Origin: Arthrobacter citreus
GTDB lineage: Bacteria > Bacillota > Bacilli > Bacillales > Bacillaceae_G
Direction: 5' to 3'
NCBI GenBank assembly: GCA_013200995.1
Contig: CP053688.1
Coordinates: forward strand, 1,550,001-1,614,000
DNA: 64,000 nucleotides
The notes beneath the pieces were generated by a model. The model worked only from the letters and a program-made list of their open reading frames with translations. It had not been told where the DNA came from and searched no databases. The translations under genes and the position numbers were made by a program. Positions 26,428-34,578 of the stretch are shown piece after piece (within the stretch, counting starts at the first letter, position 1; each line of letters starts with the position of its first letter).

Positions 26428-27273
26428 TTATCCTTTAACTGAACCAGCTGTCATACCTTCGATCAAATATCTTTGTAAATAAATGAACATAATGACGATT
26501 GGAATTACTGCTAACACAGATGCAGACATGATACTACCCCAATCTGTAGAATATAGCCCTTTAAAAAGTGTGATTCCTGGTGTTAACGTACGATGAGCTT
26601 CGTCATTAATGAAAACATAACCAAACATAAACTCATTCCAAGCGTTAACAAACGCAAATAGTGCTGTTGCTACAATACTTGGAATCGAAATCGGAAGGAT
26701 AATTTGAAAAATTATTCGAACCCTTGAACAGCCATCCATTTCCGCTGCTTCTTCTAACTCATATGGAATAGAATCAAAGAATCCTTTTAACATAAAAGTA
26801 CATAAAGGAACCATAAACGTTGTATATGCTAGAATCATAGATGCATATGTGTCCAACAAGCCAAACCTTTGCATCAAGATATAAAGTGGTACTAATAATA
26901 GAACCCCTGGAATCATCTGAGATAATAGCATCGTTATATTTAGGAATTTAACCCCTTTAAATCTTTGAAACCTACTCAATGCATAGCCTGCAAAGATCGA
27001 TACCAATATTGATATAAGCGTTGTAGAAATTGCAACTATGAAACTATTTATAAAAAACGTAATAAATTTTGTATTTACAAGCACATTTTGAAAATGTGAA
27101 AAAGTAGGATGTTTAATAAAGAAACTAGGATGGGTACTACGTATTTGATCAGTTGGTTTCAAGGACGTAACCAACATCCATAGAAATGGGAACACGCAGA
27201 ATATCGAGATGACGATTAGTACAACATAGGTTACAATTTTACTGACGAGCATCCTTCTTTTACTCATTAGCAT
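26428..27273 (-). CDS. ABC sugar transporter permease, AraQ/MalG type
   Basis: A 281-residue inner-membrane permease with six hydrophobic helices and the MalG-type EAA loop (YELEEAAEMDGCSRVRIIFQIILPISIP, about residues 175-202), which docks the ATPase. Its length equals that of B. subtilis AraQ. It forms the channel with the neighbouring MalF-type permease for oligosaccharide uptake. No ATPase gene is present in the operon. This is usual for the CUT1 family in Bacillus, where a shared ATPase (MsmX) energises several systems. It follows the first permease gene by 23 bp. Confidence 0.9.
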   Translation of the reverse strand: MLMSKRRMLVSKIVTYVVLIVISIFCVFPFLWMLVTSLKPTDQIRSTHPSFFIKHPTFSHFQNVLVNTKFITFFINSFIVAISTTLISILVSIFAGYALSRFQRFKGVKFLNITMLLSQMIPGVLLLVPLYILMQRFGLLDTYASMILAYTTFMVPLCTFMLKGFFDSIPYELEEAAEMDGCSRVRIIFQIILPISIPSIVATALFAFVNAWNEFMFGYVFINDEAHRTLTPGITLFKGLYSTDWGSIMSASVLAVIPIVIMFIYLQRYLIEGMTAGSVKG

Positions 27274-27296
27274 GTCACTATCACTCCTTACATAGA

Positions 27297-28247
27297 TTAA
27301 ACTCTATTTTTTCTGACATTATAGTAGTAATTGACTACAAAAATAGTAATCATAAATCCGATCATCATCGTTGCCAAAGCTGATGCTGACCCAACATCAA
27401 ACTGTTTCATTGCATACCGATAGATCATAATTGGGAGGGTTTCAGTCGCATTAAGTGGTCCGCCTTCTGTCATAACCCAAATAAAATCAAAATTTATAGC
27501 TGTCCAAATTAGATGTATAAATATTAATACAACTGATACCGGTTTTAATTGTGGCAACACAATTTTAAAAAACCGTTTCATCGCACCTGCTCCGTCAATC
27601 GCTGCTGCTTCTAATAATTCTTTAGGAATCGATTGCATTGCAGCTAGTAAACAAATAGTATAGTATGGAAAACTTCTCCAAATATTAACAAAGGTTACTG
27701 TTAGCAATGCTGAATTTAATTCACCTAACCAATAGTAAGGTTTATCTAATATCCCAAACTTTGTAAGAAGAAAATTAATAATTCCATAATCAGGGGTTAA
27801 CATCCAGATCCATGTCGTTCCCGCAATGACAATTGGAACAACCCAAGGTATAATAATTAATCCTCTAAAAATCGCTCTTCCTTTTAACTTTTGATTTAAG
27901 GCTACTGCAGAAATTAAACCTAAAATAAACTCACCTGCTACAGAAAGTACAGTCCAGATGGTCGTATTGGAAAGTGCCTTAGTAAAATTTTCATCATGAA
28001 TAACATTTTTATAATTTTCCAATCCCGAAAAGGAAGTTTTTAAAGTACTAACGAGGTTTTTAAAATGGAAGCTATCCCACACGACATTGATCAGAGGCAA
28101 TGCAATTAGGGCAAGAAAGAAAAGTATCGCAGGAATTATAAATAAATAAGCTTGAAACATATTCTTCTTTTCTTTGGAAAGTCCCCGTTTCACTTTTACT
28201 TGTTTTAATCCAAATTCTTTATTAACTTGCTTAGTTTCTATGTTCAA
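27297..28247 (-). CDS. ABC sugar transporter permease, AraP/MalF type
   Basis: A 316-residue permease with an N-terminal cytosolic tail, six hydrophobic helices and the EAA loop PKELLEAAAIDGAGAMKRFFKIVLPQLKP (about residues 205-233). Length and order (binding protein, this gene, then the MalG-type gene) match B. subtilis araN-araP-araQ. Translation appears to start at TTG at 28247, 9 nt after a GGGGG site. It is separated from the binding-protein gene by a hairpin, a common way of making more binding protein than permease. Confidence 0.9.
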   Translation of the reverse strand: MNIETKQVNKEFGLKQVKVKRGLSKEKKNMFQAYLFIIPAILFFLALIALPLINVVWDSFHFKNLVSTLKTSFSGLENYKNVIHDENFTKALSNTTIWTVLSVAGEFILGLISAVALNQKLKGRAIFRGLIIIPWVVPIVIAGTTWIWMLTPDYGIINFLLTKFGILDKPYYWLGELNSALLTVTFVNIWRSFPYYTICLLAAMQSIPKELLEAAAIDGAGAMKRFFKIVLPQLKPVSVVLIFIHLIWTAINFDFIWVMTEGGPLNATETLPIMIYRYAMKQFDVGSASALATMMIGFMITIFVVNYYYNVRKNRV

Positions 28248-28299
28248 GAGTATGTACCCCCACTTTCGATACGGATGTTAAACGGATGATTTTAAGTAA

Positions 28300-28342
28300 T
28301 AAAAGAGCAAGTATTGCTTGCATGCCTATACAATACTTGCTA
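28300..28342 (-). terminator. Intercistronic hairpin between binding-protein and permease genes
   Basis: Inverted repeat GCAAGTATTG / CAATACTTGC with a loop of about 14 nt, followed on the minus strand by TCTTTTATT. The weak T-tract suggests partial termination or protection of the upstream mRNA from 3' decay rather than a full stop, as the operon continues. Confidence 0.65.
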
Positions 28343-28356
28343 CTTCTTAAACGAAT

Positions 28357-29655
28357 TTATTTACCGCTAAGTTCGCCTGATTTCTGTAAATCACTATTAA
28401 TTTGATCTGATAACCATTCTGCAACTTTTTTAGGACTTTGCTTTTGCAATAATGACTTTGCAAGTGCATCCTCCATACTTTTTGTAACGCCACCTAAAGA
28501 GATTTCAGGATATGTTACTCCAGTTGAAGCTAAGTCAGTAAAACCTTTACCCCACTGGCTATCGCTGACAACATCTGTACGTGGAGAATTAGTCGGACGA
28601 ATGTTAGATTGCCATTCTTTTCCTAAGATATAGCTTGCAAATTCCCATGTTTCTTTCGGATGTTTACTGTTTTTGTATAAATATAGAGGGCTAATTTCTA
28701 GGAATGTTGCTGGTTTTTCCTTATAAGGAGGAGCTGCTACTTTTACATCTTTCATTTCTTTAGGATTTTCTTTTGCTCGATCTTCAATCCATGGTCCGTT
28801 TACGACCATTGCATACTGTCCAAGAGAGAAGTTAGTATCTTCTTCTTCCCATCCCCATGCTTTCGCATTCGCTGGAATTACGCCTTTATCTTGCATTTCT
28901 TGATAAAATTTAAAAACGTCTGCCGCTTTTGCTAGTTGATCGGGATTATCTTTCCAAGTATTTTTGAATTTGCCATCATCCATTTTCTCAGCAATCTTAA
29001 GATCATTTGAAGCTAAGTATGCAAGTAGCTCTTGAGGCGAACGCACTCCTGCACCTGCTATACCGAATGCTGGTTTACCAGTAGCTTTTTTAATATCACC
29101 TGCTACTTTAATTAAATCGTCAAAGGTTTTTGGAGGTTCTTGAACCCCAGCTGCTTTTAACATATCTTCATGGTATAAAAGTGCTCGAATTCCCAAATAT
29201 TGAGGTAGAGCAGTAACCTTCCCTTCGAATGTTAGGGCTTTCATTACATTCGGATAAATTTTATCTTTATCAGCCCAAGCATTTACATAAGGAGTTAAAT
29301 CCTGTAAAGCACCCATTTTGTTAAATTCTCCATACCATTCACTTAACCCCCAGCTTAAATCTGGAGCTGCACCACCACTAATTGCTGCTACTAATTTATC
29401 GTGAAGAGCATCGAACGTAATAACTTGCGTATTAATCTTAATATTTGGATGCTCATCTTCAAATTTTTGAATTTGCTCTTTCGTTTTTTTCTCTTCTTCA
29501 GAACCTGGTGCCCATGAAGCCCAGTACTGCAAAGTCACTTGTTTATTTCCGTTTTTATCAGTCGAAGCTTCTTTCGAATTATTACATCCGGCTAATGTAG
29601 TCGAAAAGACGAGTAGTAACATAAATATTATTAAAAAGGACTTTTTCTTCACCAC
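28357..29655 (-). CDS. ABC transporter sugar-binding lipoprotein (AraN-like)
   Basis: A 432-residue extracellular solute-binding protein of family 1. The signal peptide ends in the lipobox LAGC (Cys23), so the protein is tethered to the membrane. The fold markers are TLQYWASWAPGSEEEKKTKEQIQKFEDEHPNIKIN, FDALHDKLVAAISGGAAPDL and YAMVVNGPWIEDRAKENP. Its length is almost identical to B. subtilis AraN (433), which binds arabino-oligosaccharides; I infer the same ligand class from the operon. The start codon is GTG after GGGAGAG. It is the promoter-proximal gene of the operon, with the regulatory region at 29656-29842 upstream. Confidence 0.88.
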   Translation of the reverse strand: MVKKKSFLIIFMLLLVFSTTLAGCNNSKEASTDKNGNKQVTLQYWASWAPGSEEEKKTKEQIQKFEDEHPNIKINTQVITFDALHDKLVAAISGGAAPDLSWGLSEWYGEFNKMGALQDLTPYVNAWADKDKIYPNVMKALTFEGKVTALPQYLGIRALLYHEDMLKAAGVQEPPKTFDDLIKVAGDIKKATGKPAFGIAGAGVRSPQELLAYLASNDLKIAEKMDDGKFKNTWKDNPDQLAKAADVFKFYQEMQDKGVIPANAKAWGWEEEDTNFSLGQYAMVVNGPWIEDRAKENPKEMKDVKVAAPPYKEKPATFLEISPLYLYKNSKHPKETWEFASYILGKEWQSNIRPTNSPRTDVVSDSQWGKGFTDLASTGVTYPEISLGGVTKSMEDALAKSLLQKQSPKKVAEWLSDQINSDLQKSGELSGK

Positions 29656-29717
29656 TATAAAATCTCTCCCTAAGATTTTTTATAAAATAATTACAAATTG
29701 CAAACTCTCATATTCAC

Positions 29718-29783
29718 TAAAGTAACCACTTTAAGACAAAATACTAGAATGATGGTTAAGAAATAACTAATGCTAAACATTAG
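29718..29783 (-). promoter_or_regulatory. Candidate operators upstream of the arabinose operon
   Basis: The 187 bp between the LacI gene and the operon contain two short palindromes. TAAAGT-AACC-ACTTTA is at 29718-29733 and CTAATG-ctaaa-CATTAG is at 29767-29783. Either could bind the LacI-type regulator. Neither has the central CG usual in LacI operators. No strong -35/-10 pair stands out. Confidence 0.35.
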
Positions 29784-29842
29784 AAAACTATGTAACTACT
29801 AATCTTTTTCTACATAAAACCACCTCCAATATTGATCATCTT

Positions 29843-30862
29843 TCAACCACCACTACTTTCTCTGACGATTAATTTTGTTGGAACTGTTACTTTTAAAGGA
29901 ATATTCCTCCCGTTTATCCGGTCGAGTAATAGCTTCACTCCCGTTTGCCCCATCTCTTTTGTAAATACTTTCACAGTTGTTAATGGTGTGCTCGCAAAAC
30001 TTGCCAATTCAATATCATCGAAACTAACAATTGCTATATCATTTGGAACTGAAAGATTTGCTTCTTGGAGTGCTTTTAATGCACCAATTGCCATTGGATC
30101 ACTCGAAATAAAGAAAGCATCAGGCAGCTCCTTTTGTTGGATAGCCTTTTTCATTAACTCATACCCTTGTGACATGGAATATTCCCCAATAAATGTATAC
30201 TTTTGGTTATATATCCCTCTTTCTTTCATTAGCGTTTCATACGTTGTAAGACGTTTATCTTCAATAACAACTGTCTCATTTTTCAAATATTCAATATCCA
30301 CTCCACCTATATAACCTATCCGCTTGTATCCTCGCTCAAATAAATGCATCAATGCGGTTTCTGTAGATTTAACAAAATCAATAACAACTGAATCATATAA
30401 ATCTTCATCTGGAGAATGATGGATATATACCACGTTTTCAATGTTATCGCTAATAGCTTTGAATGCCCTTTCACTAATTTTCCCAACTATTATAATCCCA
30501 CCTAAATCTTTAAATAGGTGATTTGAACCAATATCATTCCACCTAAACATGAAAGTCGAAGAAATACCTTGGTTCAGCAATTCCTCTTCTACTCCTTGTC
30601 TAATTGTTAGGAAGTATGGATCAGCCATTTCTTCTTCCAATGTTTTAGAAAGTAAAATCCCAACACTAATCCCTGGCTTATCTGATTCCTGCTGTTCAAC
30701 TCGCCTTTCTAAAACTGTCTTATACCCTAGTTCCTTTGCAGCTTGTATTATACGTTCTCTCGTTTCTTCTAAAACTGTAATCTTTTGATCATTATTTAAA
30801 ACTCTTGAAACAGTAGCTGGTGACACTTGAGAAAGTTTTGCTATATCTTTAATAGTAGCCAT
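29843..30862 (-). CDS. LacI family transcriptional regulator
   Basis: A 339-residue repressor. The N-terminal helix-turn-helix and hinge read ATIKDIAKLSQVSPATVSRVLNNDQKITVLEETRERIIQAAKELGYK (residues 2-49). A periplasmic-binding-protein-like sugar domain follows (GIIIVGKISERAF; RGYKRIGYIGG; DAFFISSDPMAIGALKALQEANLSVPNDIAIVSFDDIELASFASTPLTTV). It ends about 190 bp upstream of the binding-protein gene on the same strand and is the obvious candidate controller of the operon. B. subtilis instead uses the GntR/LacI chimera AraR, so this locus is wired differently. An AGAGG site precedes the ATG. Confidence 0.92.
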   Translation of the reverse strand: MATIKDIAKLSQVSPATVSRVLNNDQKITVLEETRERIIQAAKELGYKTVLERRVEQQESDKPGISVGILLSKTLEEEMADPYFLTIRQGVEEELLNQGISSTFMFRWNDIGSNHLFKDLGGIIIVGKISERAFKAISDNIENVVYIHHSPDEDLYDSVVIDFVKSTETALMHLFERGYKRIGYIGGVDIEYLKNETVVIEDKRLTTYETLMKERGIYNQKYTFIGEYSMSQGYELMKKAIQQKELPDAFFISSDPMAIGALKALQEANLSVPNDIAIVSFDDIELASFASTPLTTVKVFTKEMGQTGVKLLLDRINGRNIPLKVTVPTKLIVRESSGG

Positions 30863-30906
30863 ATTATGAACCTCTCTACGTAATATTTTAGTGATTTTTA
30901 ATTTAT

Positions 30907-31077
30907 ATTTACTAATTTATTTACTGATTATATTTGTATGTTAACAGATACTGTAAATGCTTTCAATATCTTTTTTCTAATTTTTCTAAAAATTTCAACA
31001 AAACAACAGTTTAACTGCAGAGCTTAATCAAATTTTATTGTATATAACCACTAAATATTACCGGTAAATTATTTACT
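30907..31077 (-). promoter_or_regulatory. lacI-type gene promoter with repeated ATTTACT motif
   Basis: On the minus strand, TTGAAA (30961-30966) and TAACAT (30938-30943), spaced by 17 bp, form a plausible promoter for the LacI gene. The heptamer ATTTACT (plus strand) occurs at 30907-30913, 30919-30925 and 31071-31077, the first two exactly 12 bp apart. It may be part of an autoregulatory operator. The rest of the 30863-31261 gap is AT-rich with one terminator. Confidence 0.35.
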
Positions 31078-31121
31078 AAAAAAATAAATCCATATTTAGT
31101 TACTTAAAAATTTCCTGACGC

Positions 31122-31150
31122 ATAAAAAAAACCACCTAAAAAGGTGGCTA
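31122..31150 (-). terminator. Terminator of the GntR gene
   Basis: CCACCT / AGGTGG stem with an A-rich loop, followed on the minus strand by eight T. It lies about 110 bp past the stop at 31262. Confidence 0.82.
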
Positions 31151-31261
31151 GATTTTCGATTTTCTTTTCTATTCATCCCTTCAGAACTTTTAATAAAATC
31201 GTTCTGCAGTTTCCATTTGCATTTCTTCTTTTTTACTATTCTTTATAAATCGCTTATTCCA

Positions 31262-31996
31262 CTATTTGTTTATTCGATTAATTTTTATTGAACTAAGTTC
31301 GATTGGAATATAAATCTTATTTTTAAGTACAATATTCCCCAATGAGTTATATAGATTTTCAATTAATAATACGAATAAATTATTATTTGAACGTAATTCA
31401 TAATTTGAAGAAGGAAGGACTGATTCTGTAAATTTTATTTCGATTGTTGATGAATGTATTAGCATATAAATATCTTCTTCAAGTATTTTTAATACACTTT
31501 GTTGATCGTTAAGATTCATTTGATATTGGGAAGCTGTTTCACTTGGGAACATTGTAAAAGCATGTGCGACTATTTTATCTTTAGATTTGTACCATCTATT
31601 AAACCTAATCATCACTGCTGAATCTTTATTAAAGATCCTTTTAATGTAATCATAATCGTCCGAAAAACTAACTTCTAGAGAAGCATCTATATCATCAATT
31701 GTTTCTGTACAGCATTGAAAAACAGTATTTTCAATTTTTTCTAGGCCAACACTTCTTATATTCACATTTTGTTTTATAAAGTGCCCTTGTCCATGAATTG
31801 TTTCAATATAACCGTCCTCTTTTAGTAAACCCAATGCTTGTCTTAAGGTCATTCTACTAACATTCATCATCTTAGATAGTTCTGGTTCTGAAGGAAGCTT
31901 ACTTCCAATCGGATAGACTCCCTCATTAATTAGTTTAAATAATTTTTCATAAATCTCTACATATAGAGGTAATTTTTTTTTATTTTCAACGGACAT
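31262..31996 (-). CDS. GntR family regulator with UTRA domain
   Basis: A 244-residue HutC/UTRA-subfamily repressor. The winged helix is at residues 10-72 (PLYVEIYEKLFKLINEGVYPIGSKLPSEPELSKMMNVSRMTLRQALGLLKEDGYIETIHGQGHFI). A ligand-binding UTRA domain of about 150 residues follows. The ligand is unknown. It is transcribed divergently from deoD. The shared 356-bp region holds three identical copies of a 9-mer (TAGTTGTAT or its complement), two on its own side and one over the deoD promoter. It is therefore likely to control itself and deoD, which would tie it to nucleoside catabolism. Confidence 0.88.
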   Translation of the reverse strand: MSVENKKKLPLYVEIYEKLFKLINEGVYPIGSKLPSEPELSKMMNVSRMTLRQALGLLKEDGYIETIHGQGHFIKQNVNIRSVGLEKIENTVFQCCTETIDDIDASLEVSFSDDYDYIKRIFNKDSAVMIRFNRWYKSKDKIVAHAFTMFPSETASQYQMNLNDQQSVLKILEEDIYMLIHSSTIEIKFTESVLPSSNYELRSNNNLFVLLIENLYNSLGNIVLKNKIYIPIELSSIKINRINK

Positions 31997-32133
31997 AACA
32001 ACACTCCTTATAAGTATTATATCGAGTTATGAATTATTCGCAATCTTGTCTGTTAAGTGTAAAGGGAAAATACAATTAAAAAATGCGAAAGTTTAAGTTG
32101 TTATTGCTTTCTATATTATGTTGAAATATAATT

Positions 32134-32301
32134 TAGTTGTATCGAATTAGACAACTAAGTATACAACTATATTTCATGGTACAAATTCAGTCTTTTTGGA
32201 ACTTATTGTTTTTGTTTTATTTTGTAAGCGAAAACATATTAAGAAAGAATGATAAGCTTTAGATAAATTGACATGCGAAAAAGGAAGAATATTAGTTGTA
32301 T
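32134..32301. promoter_or_regulatory. Three operator-like 9-mers between the GntR gene and deoD
   Basis: TAGTTGTAT occurs at 32134-32142 and 32293-32301, and its complement ATACAACTA at 32161-32169. A partial copy (ACAACTA) lies at 32151-32157. The deoD-side copy overlaps the -10 region of a promoter with TTGACA at 32268-32273. The other pair falls around a minus-strand promoter (TTGTCT, 18 bp, TATATT) suited to the GntR gene. That is the layout expected for autoregulation plus repression of deoD. Confidence 0.6.
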
Positions 32302-32352
32302 AGGTTTTCTTAGTTACGTAAATAAAAAGAGTAGAAATGGAGAGAAGATAAT

Positions 32353-33063
32353 ATGACAACACCACATAATACTGCTAAAACAGAAGAAATCGCAAAAACA
32401 GTTTTAATGCCAGGGGATCCACTACGTGCGAAATATATTGCGGAAACTTATCTAGAAAATCCAACTCAATTTAATACTGTACGTAATATGTTTGGCTATA
32501 CAGGAACTTATAAAGGTAAACAAATGTCTGTAATGGGATCAGGAATGGGCATGCCAAGTATAGGAATTTATTCATACGAATTATATAAATTTTATGATGT
32601 AGAAAATATTATCCGTGTTGGTAGTGCAGGTGCTTATACAGATGAACTAAACATTCATGATATTGTGCTTGTAGAAAGCGCTTGGAGTCAATCAACATTT
32701 GCAAAAACTCAAGCAGGCGTAGAAGGTGACATTCAGTACCCTTGCGAAACCTTAACAAACAAAATTGAAGAAACTGCAAAACAGATTAATACTCCGATCG
32801 TTAAAGGAAGAATACATTCAAGTGATGTATTTTATTATGAAAGTTCAGTGCCAAATTTTGTTGATTTTTATAATGACCATAAGTGTATTTGTACTGAAAT
32901 GGAAAGCTATGCACTTTTTCATAATGCGAAAGTATTAGGAAAGAACGCAGCTTCTTTACTTACAATTTCAGATTCTTTAGTTACTCATGAAGAGATTAGT
33001 GCTGAAGCAAGACAAACTTCATTCGATAAAATGATGAAACTTGCATTAGAAGCTTGTTTGTAA
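32353..33063 (+). CDS. deoD: Purine-nucleoside phosphorylase, DeoD type
   Basis: A 236-residue hexameric (NP-I family) purine-nucleoside phosphorylase that splits purine (deoxy)nucleosides with phosphate into base and pentose-1-phosphate. Signatures are VLMPGDPLRAKYIAETYLENP, VMGSGMGMPSIGIYSYELY, IRVGSAGAYT, TEMESYALF (purine and ribose contacts) and LTISDSLVTHEE with the catalytic Asp. Length is the same as or close to other DeoD proteins (233-239). It is a single-gene unit with a promoter carrying a GntR-type site and its own terminator. Confidence 0.96.
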   Translation: MTTPHNTAKTEEIAKTVLMPGDPLRAKYIAETYLENPTQFNTVRNMFGYTGTYKGKQMSVMGSGMGMPSIGIYSYELYKFYDVENIIRVGSAGAYTDELNIHDIVLVESAWSQSTFAKTQAGVEGDIQYPCETLTNKIEETAKQINTPIVKGRIHSSDVFYYESSVPNFVDFYNDHKCICTEMESYALFHNAKVLGKNAASLLTISDSLVTHEEISAEARQTSFDKMMKLALEACL

Positions 33064-33258
33064 AATGTAGAAATATTAGATGTATTTAGGTACAATAGCA
33101 TTTATTAGTAACTTAGGATTTTTGGGGATTGCTTTATAATAGTAGAAAACGTTAAAAATCAAACAAAAATTTTATAAATAATAATATAGATATTATTTGA
33201 AAATGAAGACAAAGATTAATTAATCTTTAATTCAACAAACACATGCGTTAGTAATTAT

Positions 33259-33286
33259 GAAAAGCAGCCAATGGCTGCTTTTTTAT
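33259..33286 (+). terminator. Terminator of deoD
   Basis: AAAAGCAGCC / GGCTGCTTTT perfect 10-bp stem with a 3-nt loop and six T. It lies about 195 bp past the deoD stop; no other feature is visible in that gap. Confidence 0.88.
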
Positions 33287-33415
33287 ATCAGCATTTTGAA
33301 GGATAGTTAATTAATGCATGGTATAATTAACTTTTAATTCATTAAGTGATTAAAAATAATAATATGGATTAACAATTAAAGTCTTACAAAAAAATTTAAA
33401 AAAAGGGTTGAAGTA

Positions 33416-33658
33416 ATGGAGAAAATTTGTGGGCCGTGTTCTAAAAATATAGGAATCTCTAAAGAAGAACGCATGAAACTAGCAGACTCACGTATTAGCA
33501 AACAGATATACATCTGTCCAAATTGCGAAAATGAGCACAGTTATGTAAGTGCAGTAAAATTAGCTGTTCAAGTAAATAATACTTCGAAACAAGTAATTGA
33601 AAAGAAAAAATCCACAAAGAAAAAGATAGTGGAATCAGAACAATTTACATTATTTTAG
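33416..33658 (+). CDS. Small zinc-ribbon-like protein, unknown function
   Basis: An 80-residue basic protein with two CxxC pairs, C5-x2-C8 and C34-x2-C37 (ICPNC), the usual four ligands of a small zinc ribbon. A lysine-rich tail (EKKKSTKKKIVESEQFTLF) follows. The tail might bind nucleic acid or a partner; nothing more can be said. The ribosome site (AAAGGG) is modest. It is alone between deoD and the spoVR relic. Confidence 0.6.
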   Translation: MEKICGPCSKNIGISKEERMKLADSRISKQIYICPNCENEHSYVSAVKLAVQVNNTSKQVIEKKKSTKKKIVESEQFTLF

Positions 33659-33734
33659 TTTTAATATTTCCATAAAGTCGAACTTTTTATTTCAGAATTC
33701 CAGTTGAATACTGGTTAAATTAGCAAGCAATTCC

Positions 33735-33763
33735 TAAAAAAAAACCACCTTTTAAAGGTGGTC
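33735..33763 (-). terminator. Terminator-like hairpin downstream of the spoVR relic
   Basis: ACCACCTTT / AAAGGTGGT palindrome followed on the minus strand by nine T. It is oriented to end transcription from the spoVR remnant, so the original gene terminator seems to have outlived the gene. Confidence 0.78.
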
Positions 33764-33857
33764 TAAATATACTTCCGATGAATATTCTTTCCATCATAAC
33801 TAAACAACACAGACTTATTCTCAATATTTATCTCTAAATGTACAACTCTACCTCACA

Positions 33858-34366
33858 ACTGATGAATATAAGGCATTACCTTCTTCACATAATTACATCT
33901 AATTCCATAATTTTGATCTCTTACATTTTCCCATGCCTTATCGGTAACCTTATATTCCTTACCCCGTCGCTGGATTAAATACTTTATTCACACATGACAA
34001 GCTCTTTTGTTAAGTAGTTTCGAATAAATGGGCTATCGGACTCTAATTCACGAACTTCAAACATTTTTTCTCTTCCGCTGCCAGGTTTTACACCTAACTC
34101 ACACATTTCTTTAGATGGATGATTATATCATTCTTCAATGTCTCCAAACATACGTAATCCTAAGTAATATGGATTAAAGCTTGTTTTCGATGGTTGAACA
34201 GCACCCGCCTTTAGTTTTGCGTGTTCTCTTGCTTAGCTTGAGTCTAGGTTCAGTTCACTCATGATGCGGATGTGCCAGTAACTTGCCCAGCCTTCATTCA
34301 TAATCTTAGTTTCAAGACATAGCCAAAATTACGCCATTATTTCAGCATACCTTGTTTCGTTCCATC
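33858..34366 (-). pseudogene. spoVR: spoVR remnant (C-terminal third, with stops and frameshifts)
   Basis: No intact gene lies here, but the minus strand translates across about 165 codons into the C-terminal part of SpoVR. It reads [20 protein letters not shown], then [33 protein letters not shown], then [27 protein letters not shown] and, in another frame, GKEYKVTDKAWENVRD. In-frame stops are TAA at 34233-34235, TGA at 34128-34130 and TAA at 33984-33986. At least one frameshift lies near 33984, and a further stop is near 34330. The first roughly 290 residues of a normal protein of about 468 residues are missing. SpoVR acts in spore cortex formation. The relic is recognised by continuous homologous segments in order, which chance would not produce. 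The 34367-34535 stretch holds only an inverted repeat TTATCGGGC / GCCCGATAA. Confidence 0.88.
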
Positions 34367-34535
34367 TAATTCACGACTATAATTTTGATTACATAAAAGT
34401 ACGTAAGCAATATAATTCACCTATCAATGAAGATTTTTCTATGTAGGCAGTGTTCACTTTAATTTTTTTAATAATTCCCCGGGCATTTATCGGGCATTTT
34501 TTGAAATATTTTATAATACGAAAATAGCCCGATAA

Positions 34536-34572
34536 TAGAAAAAACCCTCAACGCCAACAGCGTCAAGGGGTG
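34536..34572 (-). terminator. Terminator of glnA
   Basis: Minus-strand stem CCCTTGACGC / GCGTTGAGGG (two G-T pairs) with a 5-nt loop and TTTTTT, about 10 bp past the glnA stop. Confidence 0.9.
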
Positions 34573-34578
34573 ATTTGA

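Noticed and set aside
34440..34535. Insertion sequence end based on the TTATCGGGC/GCCCGATAA inverted repeat
   Set aside because: The arms are 9 bp with no transposase remnant or target duplication in sight; probably a simple hairpin or chance.
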